Part shown: in pieces, positions 6,285 through 14,645 of the stretch
Position numbering within the stretch: position 1 is the stretch's first letter
Layout: each line of letters starts with the position of its first letter
From: a virus
Reading direction: 5' to 3' (one strand)
Virus record (IMG/VR): IMGVR_UViG_3300045996_000618
Span: 1 to 43,355 of that record
Length of the DNA stretch: 43,355 nucleotides
Notes under the pieces: model-generated
What the model was told of the DNA's origin: nothing
The model's input: only the letters and a program-made list of their open reading frames with translations
Database searches by the model: none
Made by a program: the position numbers and the translations under genes

Positions 6285-6581
6285 ATGGCAGGGCGTCCTC
6301 GCGGAGCCTGGGCCAATAAAGCGTGGCGCGATGCGCTGCGTTTGGCTGTTCTGCGTGAGGTCGATTGGGACGAGAAGCCCAAGACCAAACTGGATGAACT
6401 GGCGGATTCGCTCATCACGGCGGCGAAGGGCGGAGACATCTCTGCATTGAAGGAACTGGGCGATCGGCTCGACGGCAAACCAGCCCAGGCCATCGTGGGT
6501 GGGGACGATGACGATCCTGCCGTGCGCGTAATCACAGAGATCAGGCGTTCCATTGTCGATCCTCGACATACGGACGGCTAG
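6285..6581 (+). CDS. Terminase small subunit (putative)
   Basis: 98 residues starting MAGRPRGAWANKAWRDALRL at ATG 6285; a TTG at 6270 is in frame but lacks a spaced ribosome binding site. The N-terminal AGRPRGAWANKAWRDAL followed by LADSLITAAKGGDISALKEL and DRLDGKPAQAI is the pattern of DUF5681-type small terminases. Such proteins bind the packaging start site and recruit the large subunit. It directly precedes and overlaps terL, which supports the call. Confidence 0.75.
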   Translation: MAGRPRGAWANKAWRDALRLAVLREVDWDEKPKTKLDELADSLITAAKGGDISALKELGDRLDGKPAQAIVGGDDDDPAVRVITEIRRSIVDPRHTDG

Positions 6582-7851
6582 GGTGTTCCAGCCCTTGCTC
6601 GCCCCCGCGCGCTACAAGGCTGCCTTTGGTGGCCGTGGCAGCGGCAAGTCGCATTTCTTCGCGGACCTGCTGATTGACGACAGCATGCGCAACAAGGGGC
6701 TGCGCTCTGTCTGCATCCGTGAAGTCCAGAAAAGCCTGAAGGAGTCCGCCAAGCGCCTGATCGAGGACAAACTGGCAGAACACCGGCTGGGTGAGGCTGA
6801 CGGCTTCAAGGTGTTCAGCGACGTTATCAAGACGCCTGGAGATGGCCTGACCACGTTCCAGGGCATGCAGGACCACACGGCCGAGTCCATCAAATCTCTG
6901 GAGGGCTACAAGCGTGCCTGGTGTGAAGAAGCGCAAAGCCTGTCCGCAAGATCCCTTTCCCTCCTGCGGCCTACCATCCGAGCAGAAGGCTCTGAGATTT
7001 GGTTCTCCTGGAACCCGCGTCGAAAGACTGATCCCGTCGATGCCATGCTGCGGGGTGAGAGTCTGCCAACCGGCGCAATGGTGGTTAGAGCCAACTGGAG
7101 CGACAACCCTTGGTTCCCTAGCGTCTTGGAACAAGAGCGCCAAGACTGCCTGAGGGACGACCCCGACCAGTATCCGCACATCTGGGAAGGCGACTACGCC
7201 ACGGTGCTGGCTGGGGCCTACTACGCCCGCCACTTGGCCGAGGCTCGCGCACAGGGCCGCATTGGCAGGGTAGCGGCCGACCCGCTGATGACCATCCGCC
7301 TGTTCTGCGACATCGGCGGGACGGGCAGGCAAGCGGACGCCTTCACCATCTGGGCCGCTCAGTTCATTGGCCGCGAGATCCGGGTGTTGAACTACTACGA
7401 GGCTGTTGGCCAACCGATAGGCGCGCACCTCGAATGGTGCAGGACGCAGGGCTACACGCCCGCTCGTGCCCAGTTCTGGCTGCCTCACGACGGCGACAGC
7501 AACGACAAGGTCTTTGACGTTAGCTACGCCTCTGCGCTGAGGGCTGCGGGCTATTCTGTGGAAGTTGTGCCAAACCAGGGCAAGGGCGCTGCGATGAACC
7601 GCGTAGAGGCCGCGCGCCGCCGGTTTCCCATGGTGTGGTTCAACGAGGCCACGACGCAGGCCGGCTTGGATGCGCTGGGCTGGTATCACGAGAAGCGTGA
7701 CGAGGCGCGGAATGTGGGCTTGGGGCCTGATCACGACTGGTCGAGCCACGGCGCCGACTCGTATGGCCTGATGTGCGTGGTCTACGAAGAGCCGATCGTC
7801 AAAGAGGCGGAAGAGCGTCACGTCCCCGTTGGTAGCTGGATGGCCGTGTAG
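6553..7851 (+). CDS. Terminase large subunit
   Basis: 432 residues from TTG 6553, overlapping the small subunit by 29 bases. Walker A is GGRGSGKS at residues 26-33, and the Walker B/catalytic acid region is WCEEAQS at about 123-129. The C-terminal RNase H-fold nuclease has acidic residues in LFCDIGGTG (Asp 253), HDGDSND (from 312) and HDWSSHGADS (from 394). This is the PBSX/Terminase_3-like class. It is an ATP-driven motor and nuclease that cuts concatemers and fills the procapsid through the portal. Slightly shorter than the P22 protein. Confidence 0.95.
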   Translation: MSILDIRTARVFQPLLAPARYKAAFGGRGSGKSHFFADLLIDDSMRNKGLRSVCIREVQKSLKESAKRLIEDKLAEHRLGEADGFKVFSDVIKTPGDGLTTFQGMQDHTAESIKSLEGYKRAWCEEAQSLSARSLSLLRPTIRAEGSEIWFSWNPRRKTDPVDAMLRGESLPTGAMVVRANWSDNPWFPSVLEQERQDCLRDDPDQYPHIWEGDYATVLAGAYYARHLAEARAQGRIGRVAADPLMTIRLFCDIGGTGRQADAFTIWAAQFIGREIRVLNYYEAVGQPIGAHLEWCRTQGYTPARAQFWLPHDGDSNDKVFDVSYASALRAAGYSVEVVPNQGKGAAMNRVEAARRRFPMVWFNEATTQAGLDALGWYHEKRDEARNVGLGPDHDWSSHGADSYGLMCVVYEEPIVKEAEERHVPVGSWMAV

Positions 7852-7852
7852 G

Positions 7853-8347
7853 ATGAAAACACTTGCGCTCACAGCCGACCGCCTGCGGCAAGTCCTGCAC
7901 TACGATCCGGACACGGGCTTATTCACGCGCCTATTCGGTAAGGGGCGGGGAAAGCCCACGCGCGGAACACTGCACCACACGGGCTATCTCTTCATCGGCG
8001 TCGATGGGGTGACGCATCTGGCTCACCGCCTCGCGTGGCTCTACGTCACGGGCGAGCACCCTCCGGAGGACGTGGAGCATCGCGACCTAGACAAGGCCAA
8101 CAATCGCTTCGCCAATCTGCGTGAGTGCAACGACAGCACCAATCAGGCCAACACGAAGCCCAGGCCGGGTAACACGAGCGGCTACAAGGGGGTCTGCTGG
8201 AACAAGAAGTCGAACAAATGGCAGGCCGGCATCAAGAAGGACGGCAAGTCTCACCATCTGGGACTGTTTGACTGCCCCGTCGCTGCTCATCTCGCGTACG
8301 CCACTGCGGCTGATCGCATCCATGGTGAATACGCGAGGGCCGCATGA
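7853..8347 (+). CDS. HNH homing endonuclease with AP2 domain
   Basis: 164 residues, ATG at 7853 one base after the terL stop. It has an HNH_3 module (residues about 40-105, with LAHRLAWLYVTGEHP, VEHRDLDKANNRFANLRECN) and a C-terminal AP2 DNA-binding domain (about 108-160, SGYKGVCWNKKSNKWQAGI). This is a free-standing homing endonuclease, a selfish gene common next to phage terminase genes. It probably cuts the matching site in phages lacking it. All catalytic His and Asn positions appear present. Confidence 0.93.
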   Translation: MKTLALTADRLRQVLHYDPDTGLFTRLFGKGRGKPTRGTLHHTGYLFIGVDGVTHLAHRLAWLYVTGEHPPEDVEHRDLDKANNRFANLRECNDSTNQANTKPRPGNTSGYKGVCWNKKSNKWQAGIKKDGKSHHLGLFDCPVAAHLAYATAADRIHGEYARAA

Positions 8348-8634
8348 GCAACATCAACGACATGGGCCTGCCGCAGGGGCTGCCGGAGATGCTGCGCGAA
8401 GTCTGCCCTCGTTGGAGGTCGGATGACGGCAAGGTCTACGAATATAATCCGTGGTTTCACAGCTATCGCGAGGTGGACGAACACCGCGAGATGACGGCCG
8501 CCGACCTCGGGCTGCGCGACTTCGCCAGCGACTGGCGCGAGCTGCATCGGGAATTGCTGGCCACCAATGCCGTCTATCGTCGGCTGGTGATGGGTGACGC
8601 TCCCTACGCCTTCTGGCTGGGAGCCGAGGGATGA
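8344..8634 (+). CDS. Hypothetical protein
   Basis: 96 residues, ATG 8344 overlapping the HNH stop. Acidic, with conserved-looking aromatic stretches (YEYNPWFHSYREVDEHREMT). No recognised family. Lies between packaging and portal genes and may be a minor head or late accessory protein. Confidence 0.6.
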   Translation: MSNINDMGLPQGLPEMLREVCPRWRSDDGKVYEYNPWFHSYREVDEHREMTAADLGLRDFASDWRELHRELLATNAVYRRLVMGDAPYAFWLGAEG

Positions 8635-8741
8635 CCCTCGGCACATTCCTTCTAGCCATAGCCTTCGGCTGTTTGCTCGCCGTGCCCGTGATGGCCTTCG
8701 TTTTCCTGCTGGCGTGGTGCGCTAATCGGTGGCTGCCGTGA
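8631..8741 (+). CDS. 36-residue single-span membrane peptide
   Basis: ATG 8631 overlaps the previous stop and its own stop overlaps the next GTG (GTGA). The product is almost entirely one hydrophobic helix (LLAIAFGCLLAVPVMAFVFL), ending in RWLP. Tiny membrane peptides in late operons can act in lysis or superinfection, but nothing here decides that. Confidence 0.6.
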   Translation: MTLGTFLLAIAFGCLLAVPVMAFVFLLAWCANRWLP

Positions 8742-9721
8742 TCCGTCCCCTCATCCTCGGCGGCATGGTCTACGGCCCCGCGTTCCTCGACATCTTCGAG
8801 CGCTTCTGCGTGGCCTCCATGCGCGCTCCGGAGAACCTGGAGGCCCTGCGCAGCAACGGCGCGTCCGTGGTCCTCGCCACCGACAAGGAGTCCTGTGACC
8901 GCCTCACGGCCATCCTGGGCGACATCCCGCATGAGCTGTACGAACTGCCGGCGGGCTCCAAGGACACGCTGTTCGAGACGCTGGCGGGAATGCAGGCGAC
9001 GATTGTCCGTCACGCGGCCGACAAGGGCTGCGCGTTCCACATGCTGATGCCGGACCAGTGCTATTCCGAGCGGTACTTTCCCAACCTGTTCCGGCTGGCT
9101 GAGCAGGGGGACGTTGTTCACAACGGGCTGAACGTGGCCCTTTCGGGGGCTGTCCGTCTGTTTCGACGCCGCGAAGCAGATGGCGCGCTGTCTGTTTCCG
9201 CCAATGTCCTTGGTGACGTTGCTTGGGAGCATCTCCACGAGCGCATGTCGGCCTACCTGATGAACCGCGCCAAGGTGCCGGTATCCATGCCGCCGTCGCA
9301 TTTCCACCTGTGGCGCGCTCAAGACCGGGTGATGCTGTTCAGCCCCTACAACAGCCCCGTATACCTCACGCCTGAGACGGCACGCCGCTATCCGCCGCCT
9401 CCGCTTCACACGCTGGACAGGGAGATCCAGCGCATAGTGGACGAGTTCGTATGCCCGACGCTGGCCGACGACATGGTGATGATCGGCATTGAGCAGGCAG
9501 ACGTTGAGGCGCAGCCCTTCGTTGATTGGGAGACCTTCGCGGCGAGTTGCTGGGGCGACATTGGCGGCGAGTTCAATCGCCTGCCGTACTACGCCAAGCC
9601 GATTGCGGAGGTGCCAGCGGCGGTGCTGGAGGGCATGCCCACGGCTGCGGATGTGATGCAGCGGCAGGGCGTGATTGCAGCGGGCCTTGAGGAATGGGGA
9701 ATTGTAGGGGCTGCCGCATGA
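8738..9721 (+). CDS. Glycosyltransferase-like protein, paralogue 1
   Basis: 327 residues from GTG 8738 (GTG 8729 also in frame). A GT-A-like pattern is visible: VVLATDKESC after an N-terminal beta strand, then MLMPDQCYSERYFPNLFRLA (from residue 102) at the place of the DxD-type site. It shares several blocks with the protein at 14646: PDxxYxExYFxNxxRxAEQ, ADGxLxxxxxxLGDxxWxHL and MPxSHxxxW. No membrane anchor is seen. The family occurs in alphaproteobacterial phages, with glycosyltransferase-like annotation. It sits between terL and portal, so modification of capsid or tail protein is a reasonable inference. Confidence 0.7.
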   Translation: MIRPLILGGMVYGPAFLDIFERFCVASMRAPENLEALRSNGASVVLATDKESCDRLTAILGDIPHELYELPAGSKDTLFETLAGMQATIVRHAADKGCAFHMLMPDQCYSERYFPNLFRLAEQGDVVHNGLNVALSGAVRLFRRREADGALSVSANVLGDVAWEHLHERMSAYLMNRAKVPVSMPPSHFHLWRAQDRVMLFSPYNSPVYLTPETARRYPPPPLHTLDREIQRIVDEFVCPTLADDMVMIGIEQADVEAQPFVDWETFAASCWGDIGGEFNRLPYYAKPIAEVPAAVLEGMPTAADVMQRQGVIAAGLEEWGIVGAAA

Positions 9722-9957
9722 TCCCCGAGCACGCCCGCTTGGAAGCCTACCTCCGCGACCTCGCGCAGAAGCCCAGCCACGGCGTCGGCTGCCCCTGCTT
9801 CGACTGCGTGCTGGCGTTCGGCTCGGCGCTGCCGACATCGATCTTCCGCGGCCGGCCCTTTGAGAACTATCAGGACCAGCCCGACACGGCCGAGCGCAAG
9901 CGGCGTGAGGTGCAGGCCATACCGTTCGCCCTGCCGGAGAAGCGCGATGCCCGCTGA
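9718..9957 (+). CDS. Small Cys-containing hypothetical protein
   Basis: 79 residues, ATG 9718 overlapping the previous stop. Contains GCPCFDCVLAFG (CxCxxC), which may bind a metal, then a charged C-terminus. No family is recognised. Confidence 0.6.
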   Translation: MIPEHARLEAYLRDLAQKPSHGVGCPCFDCVLAFGSALPTSIFRGRPFENYQDQPDTAERKRREVQAIPFALPEKRDAR

Positions 9958-10054
9958 GCTAGAGGCCCTTCTGTGGCGCATGGTGGCCGCGATGTATCGG
10001 CAAGAGGCGGCGTTCCTGCGCCGCATGATGGAGTTCGATCATGGCCAAGCCTAG
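9947..10054 (+). CDS. 35-residue helical protein
   Basis: ATG 9947 lies inside the end of the previous gene and the stop lies 12 bases into the portal gene. The product (MPAELEALLWRMVAAMYRQE and 15 more residues) is an amphipathic helix. Translational coupling into the portal gene is likely. Function unknown. Confidence 0.5.
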   Translation: MPAELEALLWRMVAAMYRQEAAFLRRMMEFDHGQA

Positions 10055-12254
10055 TCAACGCGGCTCCGGCCCCCAGAGTGGCACAGGAGCCAACGGCTCC
10101 GCATCCCAGCGCGACGGCCTGCCCGCCAAAGACGATGTCCTTGAAGAAGCCCTGCGCCGCGCTGATGAGGCATGGCTTGCCGAGCGCAACAACGTCGCTG
10201 AAGGCCGCGACTGCCAGAAGTTCTACGCGGGCGACCAGTGGGACGTGAAGGCCAAGCAGATGCGCGAGAAGGACGGCCGCCCCGTCCTCACCGTCAACAT
10301 GCTTCCCCAGTTCGTGAAGCAGATGACCGGCGACGTGCGCAAGAGCCCACCGAGCATCAAGGTCATGCCGGCCGGCGGCAAGGCCAACAAGGAGACTGCG
10401 GAGGCTTACACCGGCATCATCCGCAACATCGAGCAGCAGAGCCAGGCGAAGGACTGCTACATCAAGGCGGTCGAGAACGCGGCCCAGGCGGGGCAGGGGG
10501 CTTGGGAGGTCGTCACCGAGTACAGTTCTGACGACGCCTTCGAGCAGGACATCCGCATCAGGCCCATCCTCGATCCGTTCGGCGTGCTGATCGACCCGTT
10601 CTGTCAGCTCCTCGATAGGTCGGACATGCGTTACGCCTTCAAGTTCGACTATTTGACGGTGGAGGACTTCAAGAAGGAATACCCCGGCAAGGCGGTGGTG
10701 AGCGCGCCGGGCGGCGTTGAGAACCAGACGATCTTTCCGTGGCGTGTGAACGACGTTATCCGCATCGCTGAGTATTGGCGGCGAGTGCCGGTCAAGAAGA
10801 CGCTCTATTTGCTGCCGGATGGCACGACCTGCGATGACAAGGCGCTGATACCGAAGCCGGGGCCGGAGGAGATGGCTCCCGAGCAGGCGGAGGAAATGGT
10901 CGATCGGGCGATTGAGAGCGGCGAGCTGAAGACCCGCCAAGTCGACACCTTCAAGGTCGAGAAGTACATCATATCGGGCTCGGACAAGTTGAGCGGTCCC
11001 CATGCGTGGGCTGGTCGCTACATCCCGATCTGCATGGTTGCCGGCGAAGAAACCACGATGGAGGGCTCTACCGTCCGAAAGGGCATGATCCACGACGCCC
11101 GCGACCCCCAGCGGATCTACAACTACACGCGTTCGGCCAGCGTCGAGGCTGTTGCCCTGCAGCCCAAGGCGCCCTTCATGGTCACGCAGAAGCAGGTCGA
11201 AGGCCGTGAGGGGATGTGGGCCAAGGCTGGGTCAACCAACCAGGCGTACCTCATCTTCAACCCAGATCAGATGAATCCGGGGCCGCCGCAGCGCAGCCCG
11301 CCGCCCATCGCATCAACTGGCCTCGATACGCAGGCGATCATTTCCGCCGAGGACATCAAGCGCGTTACGGGCATCTATGACGCAGCCCTTGGGGCTCGCA
11401 GCAACGAGACCTCCGGCGTGGCCATCAACGCCCGCCAGCAAGAGGGCAACACCGCCACGTTCCTGTACCCGGACAACCTGGGTCGAGGGATCGGCTATTG
11501 CGGCAAGATCCTGGTCGACCTCATCCCGCGCATTATCGACACCCAGCGCCAAGTCCGAATCCTGAGCGAGGAAGGGACGGCCGAAATGCTGCCGGTCAAC
11601 CAGGGCATGGGCCTTCCGCCCGGTGCCCCTCCGCCCATGGACGAGAAGACCGGCAAGCCCGCGCCGCTCTACGACCTCTCCGATGGCGAGTACGACGTTG
11701 TTGTTACCACAGGCCCGACGTTCGCGACGCAGCGCGCCGAGGCTGTGGCCAACATGGTGGAGATCGTGCGGGCTGATCCCCGGATGATGCCGCTGATTGG
11801 CGACTTGCTGATCTCCAACATGGACTGGCCCGGTGCCGACGAGATGGCGAAGCGCCTGCGCAAGGCCAACGGCATACCGGAGGAGGGCGAGCCCCCGCCC
11901 GAGCCGCCACCGCCACCGCCCGACATGATTGCCAAGGTCGAGAAAGACATGGCCGACGCGGGCAAGACCAAGGCCGAGACGCAGAAGACCGAGGTCGAGA
12001 CGGCCACGATGCTTGTGCAGCTGCAGGCGTCGATTGCGCAGATTCAACAGATGCTGGCGGGCGGTGCGCCGATGGGCGGTCCTCCCGGTCAATCTCCCCC
12101 GGGCGCACCTATGCCGGCGCCCCCGCCAGCGCCTCCTATGCCGCCTGAAGCCGGGCCGCCTCCGGGCGACGACCTTCCCCCGATGGTCGAAGTCGGCGGG
12201 GATGACCTGCCGCCCATGGTCGAGATCGAATCACCACCCCTAGGAGCCGCATGA
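10041..12254 (+). CDS. Portal protein (P22 gp1 family)
   Basis: 737 residues, close to the P22 portal (725). The N-terminal part reads KFYAGDQWD, then REKDGRPVLTVNMLPQFVKQ and a VRKSPPSIKVMPAG block, which is the P22-portal signature. The C-terminal 140 residues are Pro-rich with a coiled-coil segment (VEKDMADAGKTKAETQKTEV), matching the barrel and its tail. Twelve copies would form the DNA entry ring at one capsid vertex, binding terminase and later gp4-type adaptor. ATG 10041 starts inside the previous small gene. Confidence 0.95.
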   Translation: MAKPSQRGSGPQSGTGANGSASQRDGLPAKDDVLEEALRRADEAWLAERNNVAEGRDCQKFYAGDQWDVKAKQMREKDGRPVLTVNMLPQFVKQMTGDVRKSPPSIKVMPAGGKANKETAEAYTGIIRNIEQQSQAKDCYIKAVENAAQAGQGAWEVVTEYSSDDAFEQDIRIRPILDPFGVLIDPFCQLLDRSDMRYAFKFDYLTVEDFKKEYPGKAVVSAPGGVENQTIFPWRVNDVIRIAEYWRRVPVKKTLYLLPDGTTCDDKALIPKPGPEEMAPEQAEEMVDRAIESGELKTRQVDTFKVEKYIISGSDKLSGPHAWAGRYIPICMVAGEETTMEGSTVRKGMIHDARDPQRIYNYTRSASVEAVALQPKAPFMVTQKQVEGREGMWAKAGSTNQAYLIFNPDQMNPGPPQRSPPPIASTGLDTQAIISAEDIKRVTGIYDAALGARSNETSGVAINARQQEGNTATFLYPDNLGRGIGYCGKILVDLIPRIIDTQRQVRILSEEGTAEMLPVNQGMGLPPGAPPPMDEKTGKPAPLYDLSDGEYDVVVTTGPTFATQRAEAVANMVEIVRADPRMMPLIGDLLISNMDWPGADEMAKRLRKANGIPEEGEPPPEPPPPPPDMIAKVEKDMADAGKTKAETQKTEVETATMLVQLQASIAQIQQMLAGGAPMGGPPGQSPPGAPMPAPPPAPPMPPEAGPPPGDDLPPMVEVGGDDLPPMVEIESPPLGAA

Positions 12255-13153
12255 ACGACCCCGAAGCCTTAGTCACCATCGCGGATATTGACAACGCCGC
12301 TGCTACTGATACTGTAGCGCCCGCGCAACCCTCCAACGGGGCCGCGCCTGCTAGCAACCCGGCCGACTCAGCACCGGCCAATCAGGCGGAAACGCCTGCG
12401 GTCCCCTCGCAAGAGGGTCCGGCGGATGCTCCGGCTCAAGAGCCGAAGAAGTTCCAGGAATCTTCCGACTACCGACGAATTCAACGCCAACGTGCGAACG
12501 CAGAACGACGCGCCCTGCGCGCTGAGGCAGAGCTGGCCGCATTGAGGGGAAACCCCCAGCAGCAGCCGGCGCCTCAAGCGAGGAGCGCAAGCGAGCAGCC
12601 CAAGGCGTCGGACTTCGCGAGTTACGATGATTACGTGCGGCACATTGGCCAAGAAGCGGCCAGATCAGCAGCACGAGAGGTCGTCTCCGAGACCCAGCGG
12701 GCGCAGGCCCAAGGGAACGCGGAGGCAGCGGCCCAGCAGGCGCGGTCGGCCTTTGAGAAAGAGGCGATGGCGCAGGCGAAGGTCGCAGGCATCGACTTCG
12801 CGGATGCGTGGGAGACTCTTCTGGAGCTTCCCAAAGAAGACGTATCCGAGGCGTTTGCGGCTTACCTCTACCAAGCGGCCGAGAACAAGGCGGCCCTGGT
12901 TGATCACTTCGCGAAGAATCCAGACGAGGTTGCGCGCATTTCAAGTCTGCACCCGGCGGCGGCGTTCAAGGAACTGGCAAAGGCCGATCTCCAGATGGGG
13001 AACAAGCCCAAGCCGAACGCAACCAACGCGCCGCCGCCCCCTCCCAGGGTCGGAGGCCGGACAGTGACTCAACAGGACTGGCGTGCCGCCAACGACATGG
13101 ACGCATATGCGGCCGGTTGGAGGAAACACCACAACGCCCCCCGAGATGAGTAG
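12251..13153 (+). CDS. Scaffolding protein (P22 gp8-like)
   Basis: 300 residues against 303 for P22 scaffold, and placed between portal and coat as in P22. Low-complexity Ala/Pro/Gln N-terminus, then a long helical charged middle (from about residue 70), and a basic C-terminus. Scaffold directs coat assembly and leaves before packaging. Its last 25 residues carry DWRAANDMDAYAAGWRKHH, in the place where P22 scaffold has its coat-binding helix-turn-helix. A similar motif begins the tail protein at 26836. ATG overlaps the portal stop. Confidence 0.88.
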   Translation: MNDPEALVTIADIDNAAATDTVAPAQPSNGAAPASNPADSAPANQAETPAVPSQEGPADAPAQEPKKFQESSDYRRIQRQRANAERRALRAEAELAALRGNPQQQPAPQARSASEQPKASDFASYDDYVRHIGQEAARSAAREVVSETQRAQAQGNAEAAAQQARSAFEKEAMAQAKVAGIDFADAWETLLELPKEDVSEAFAAYLYQAAENKAALVDHFAKNPDEVARISSLHPAAAFKELAKADLQMGNKPKPNATNAPPPPPRVGGRTVTQQDWRAANDMDAYAAGWRKHHNAPRDE

Positions 13154-13193
13154 CTGACCGACCGAGGCGCCAGACAAAGGCACTCAACCCTCA

Positions 13194-14426
13194 ATGGCTA
13201 CGAATACCCTTCTGACCAACGACGTGATCCTCAAAGAAGGGATCATGCACCTCACCAACAACATCGTCGCGGGCAAGCTCATCAACCGCGACTATGAAGC
13301 CGAGTTTGGCGGCAGTTCTGCCAAGAACGGCGCAACGATCCGCATCGCTCGTCCCATTCGCGGCACCGTCCGCGAGGGCGCGACGATGGTCCCCCAGGAT
13401 GTCACCGAAGGCCGGACGGCGCTGACCGTCGCGACCCAGCTCGGTGCCGATCTGGAGTTCACTAGCGCGGATCTCACGCTCTCGGTCGACAAGTTCTCCG
13501 AGCGCATCCTGAAGCCGCAGATGATCAAGCTGGCCAACCACATCGACCGGCTGATCACCACGGAACTGACCGACCGCTCGTACAACTGGGTTGGCACTGC
13601 CGGCACCGTCATTACGGCGCCTGCGGCTCTCTTCCGTGGCCCGAATCGCCTCGACAACCAGTCGGTCCCGACCGACAGCCGCGTCGGCCTGGTCGCCCCG
13701 GACGACTATTGGGGCGTCGCCGGATTCCTGACCGGCAGCTTCATCACCGATGTCGCCGGATCGGCCTTGAAGAAGGCCAAGCTGCCGCTGATGGGCAACG
13801 TCGACATGTACATGTCGCAGAACGTGATCACCCACACCAACGGCAACTGGGGCACGTCCACCATGTCGATTACGACCACCCTTGAGGTGACGTATGCGAC
13901 GGCGAAGGACACGACCTACCTGTCCATGTCGACCCAGATCAAGAACACGACGGCTAACGCCGTAATCAACAAGGGCGACGTGTTCACCATCACCTCGGTC
14001 AACGCGGTCAACCCGATCACCAAGGCGGATGCCGGTTACCTCCAGCAGTTCGTTGTGGTCAGCACGGTCACGGCGACGGCGGGCGGGCTCGCCAGCGTCG
14101 AAATCTCCCCGGCGATCATCGACTCGGGTCCCTACCAGACGGTCACTGCCGCCCCGGCGGACAGCGCGGCCATCACCTGGAAGGGGTCGAGCGCGACCGC
14201 CTACACCAACAGCCTCGTCTACCACAAGGATGCAGCCACGCTGGCCATGCCGGCGCTGCAGAAGCCGCAGGGCGCCGCGTGGTGCGAGTCTCGCTCCTAC
14301 GACGGTTTCAACCTTCGCCTGGTGCAGGGCTACGACATGGTCAACGACCTTCAGTCGTGGCGCTTCGATTGCCTGGTTGGCGTGCTCGCCCATCAGCCGA
14401 ACTTCATCGTCCGCACCAGCGGCTAA
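13194..14426 (+). CDS. Major capsid protein (P22 gp5 family)
   Basis: 410 residues (P22 coat has 430). It starts MATNTLLTNDVILKEGIMHL and continues with NNIVAGKLINRDYEAEFGG and GATIRIARP, the recognisable P22-coat N-arm. Between about residues 215 and 335 lies a Thr/Val-rich insertion, where the P22 fold carries its extra I-domain. It forms the icosahedral shell with the HK97-type fold. A 40-base gap separates it from the scaffold gene. Confidence 0.95.
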   Translation: MATNTLLTNDVILKEGIMHLTNNIVAGKLINRDYEAEFGGSSAKNGATIRIARPIRGTVREGATMVPQDVTEGRTALTVATQLGADLEFTSADLTLSVDKFSERILKPQMIKLANHIDRLITTELTDRSYNWVGTAGTVITAPAALFRGPNRLDNQSVPTDSRVGLVAPDDYWGVAGFLTGSFITDVAGSALKKAKLPLMGNVDMYMSQNVITHTNGNWGTSTMSITTTLEVTYATAKDTTYLSMSTQIKNTTANAVINKGDVFTITSVNAVNPITKADAGYLQQFVVVSTVTATAGGLASVEISPAIIDSGPYQTVTAAPADSAAITWKGSSATAYTNSLVYHKDAATLAMPALQKPQGAAWCESRSYDGFNLRLVQGYDMVNDLQSWRFDCLVGVLAHQPNFIVRTSG

Positions 14427-14438
14427 GGAGAAACGACA

Positions 14439-14645
14439 ATGGCTGCTAAGTACGTCGTCAACAACGCCAGCGATGGGTCGATCTATGGCTTCAACGCCAC
14501 GGACAAGATCGGCTTCTTCGGTGTCACGCCGATCGTCCGCCCCTCGGTCTCGGCCTCCGCGTCGTCCAGCGCAACCACGATCGCGCAGCTCAACGCGGTC
14601 ATCACGGCACTGGGCAACCTCGGCCTGATCACGGCCGGCGGTTAA
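14439..14645 (+). CDS. Small head decoration/head-fibre-like protein
   Basis: 68 residues following the coat gene, with AAGGAGAA before ATG 14439. It contains a Ser/Ala linker and ends in TTIAQLNAVITALGNLGLI. This helical ending resembles the C-terminal motif of small phage head-fibre or capsid-decoration proteins. Placement right after coat supports a head-surface role; family assignment is tentative. Confidence 0.6.
   Translation: MAAKYVVNNASDGSIYGFNATDKIGFFGVTPIVRPSVSASASSSATTIAQLNAVITALGNLGLITAGG

Noticed and set aside
6541-7872. 443-codon minus-strand ORF across terL
   Set aside because: Antisense to a clear large terminase with all motifs; composition is that of a shadow frame.
8354-9838. 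494-codon minus-strand ORF
   Set aside because: Antisense to three overlapping rightward genes, Arg/His-rich, no start signal.
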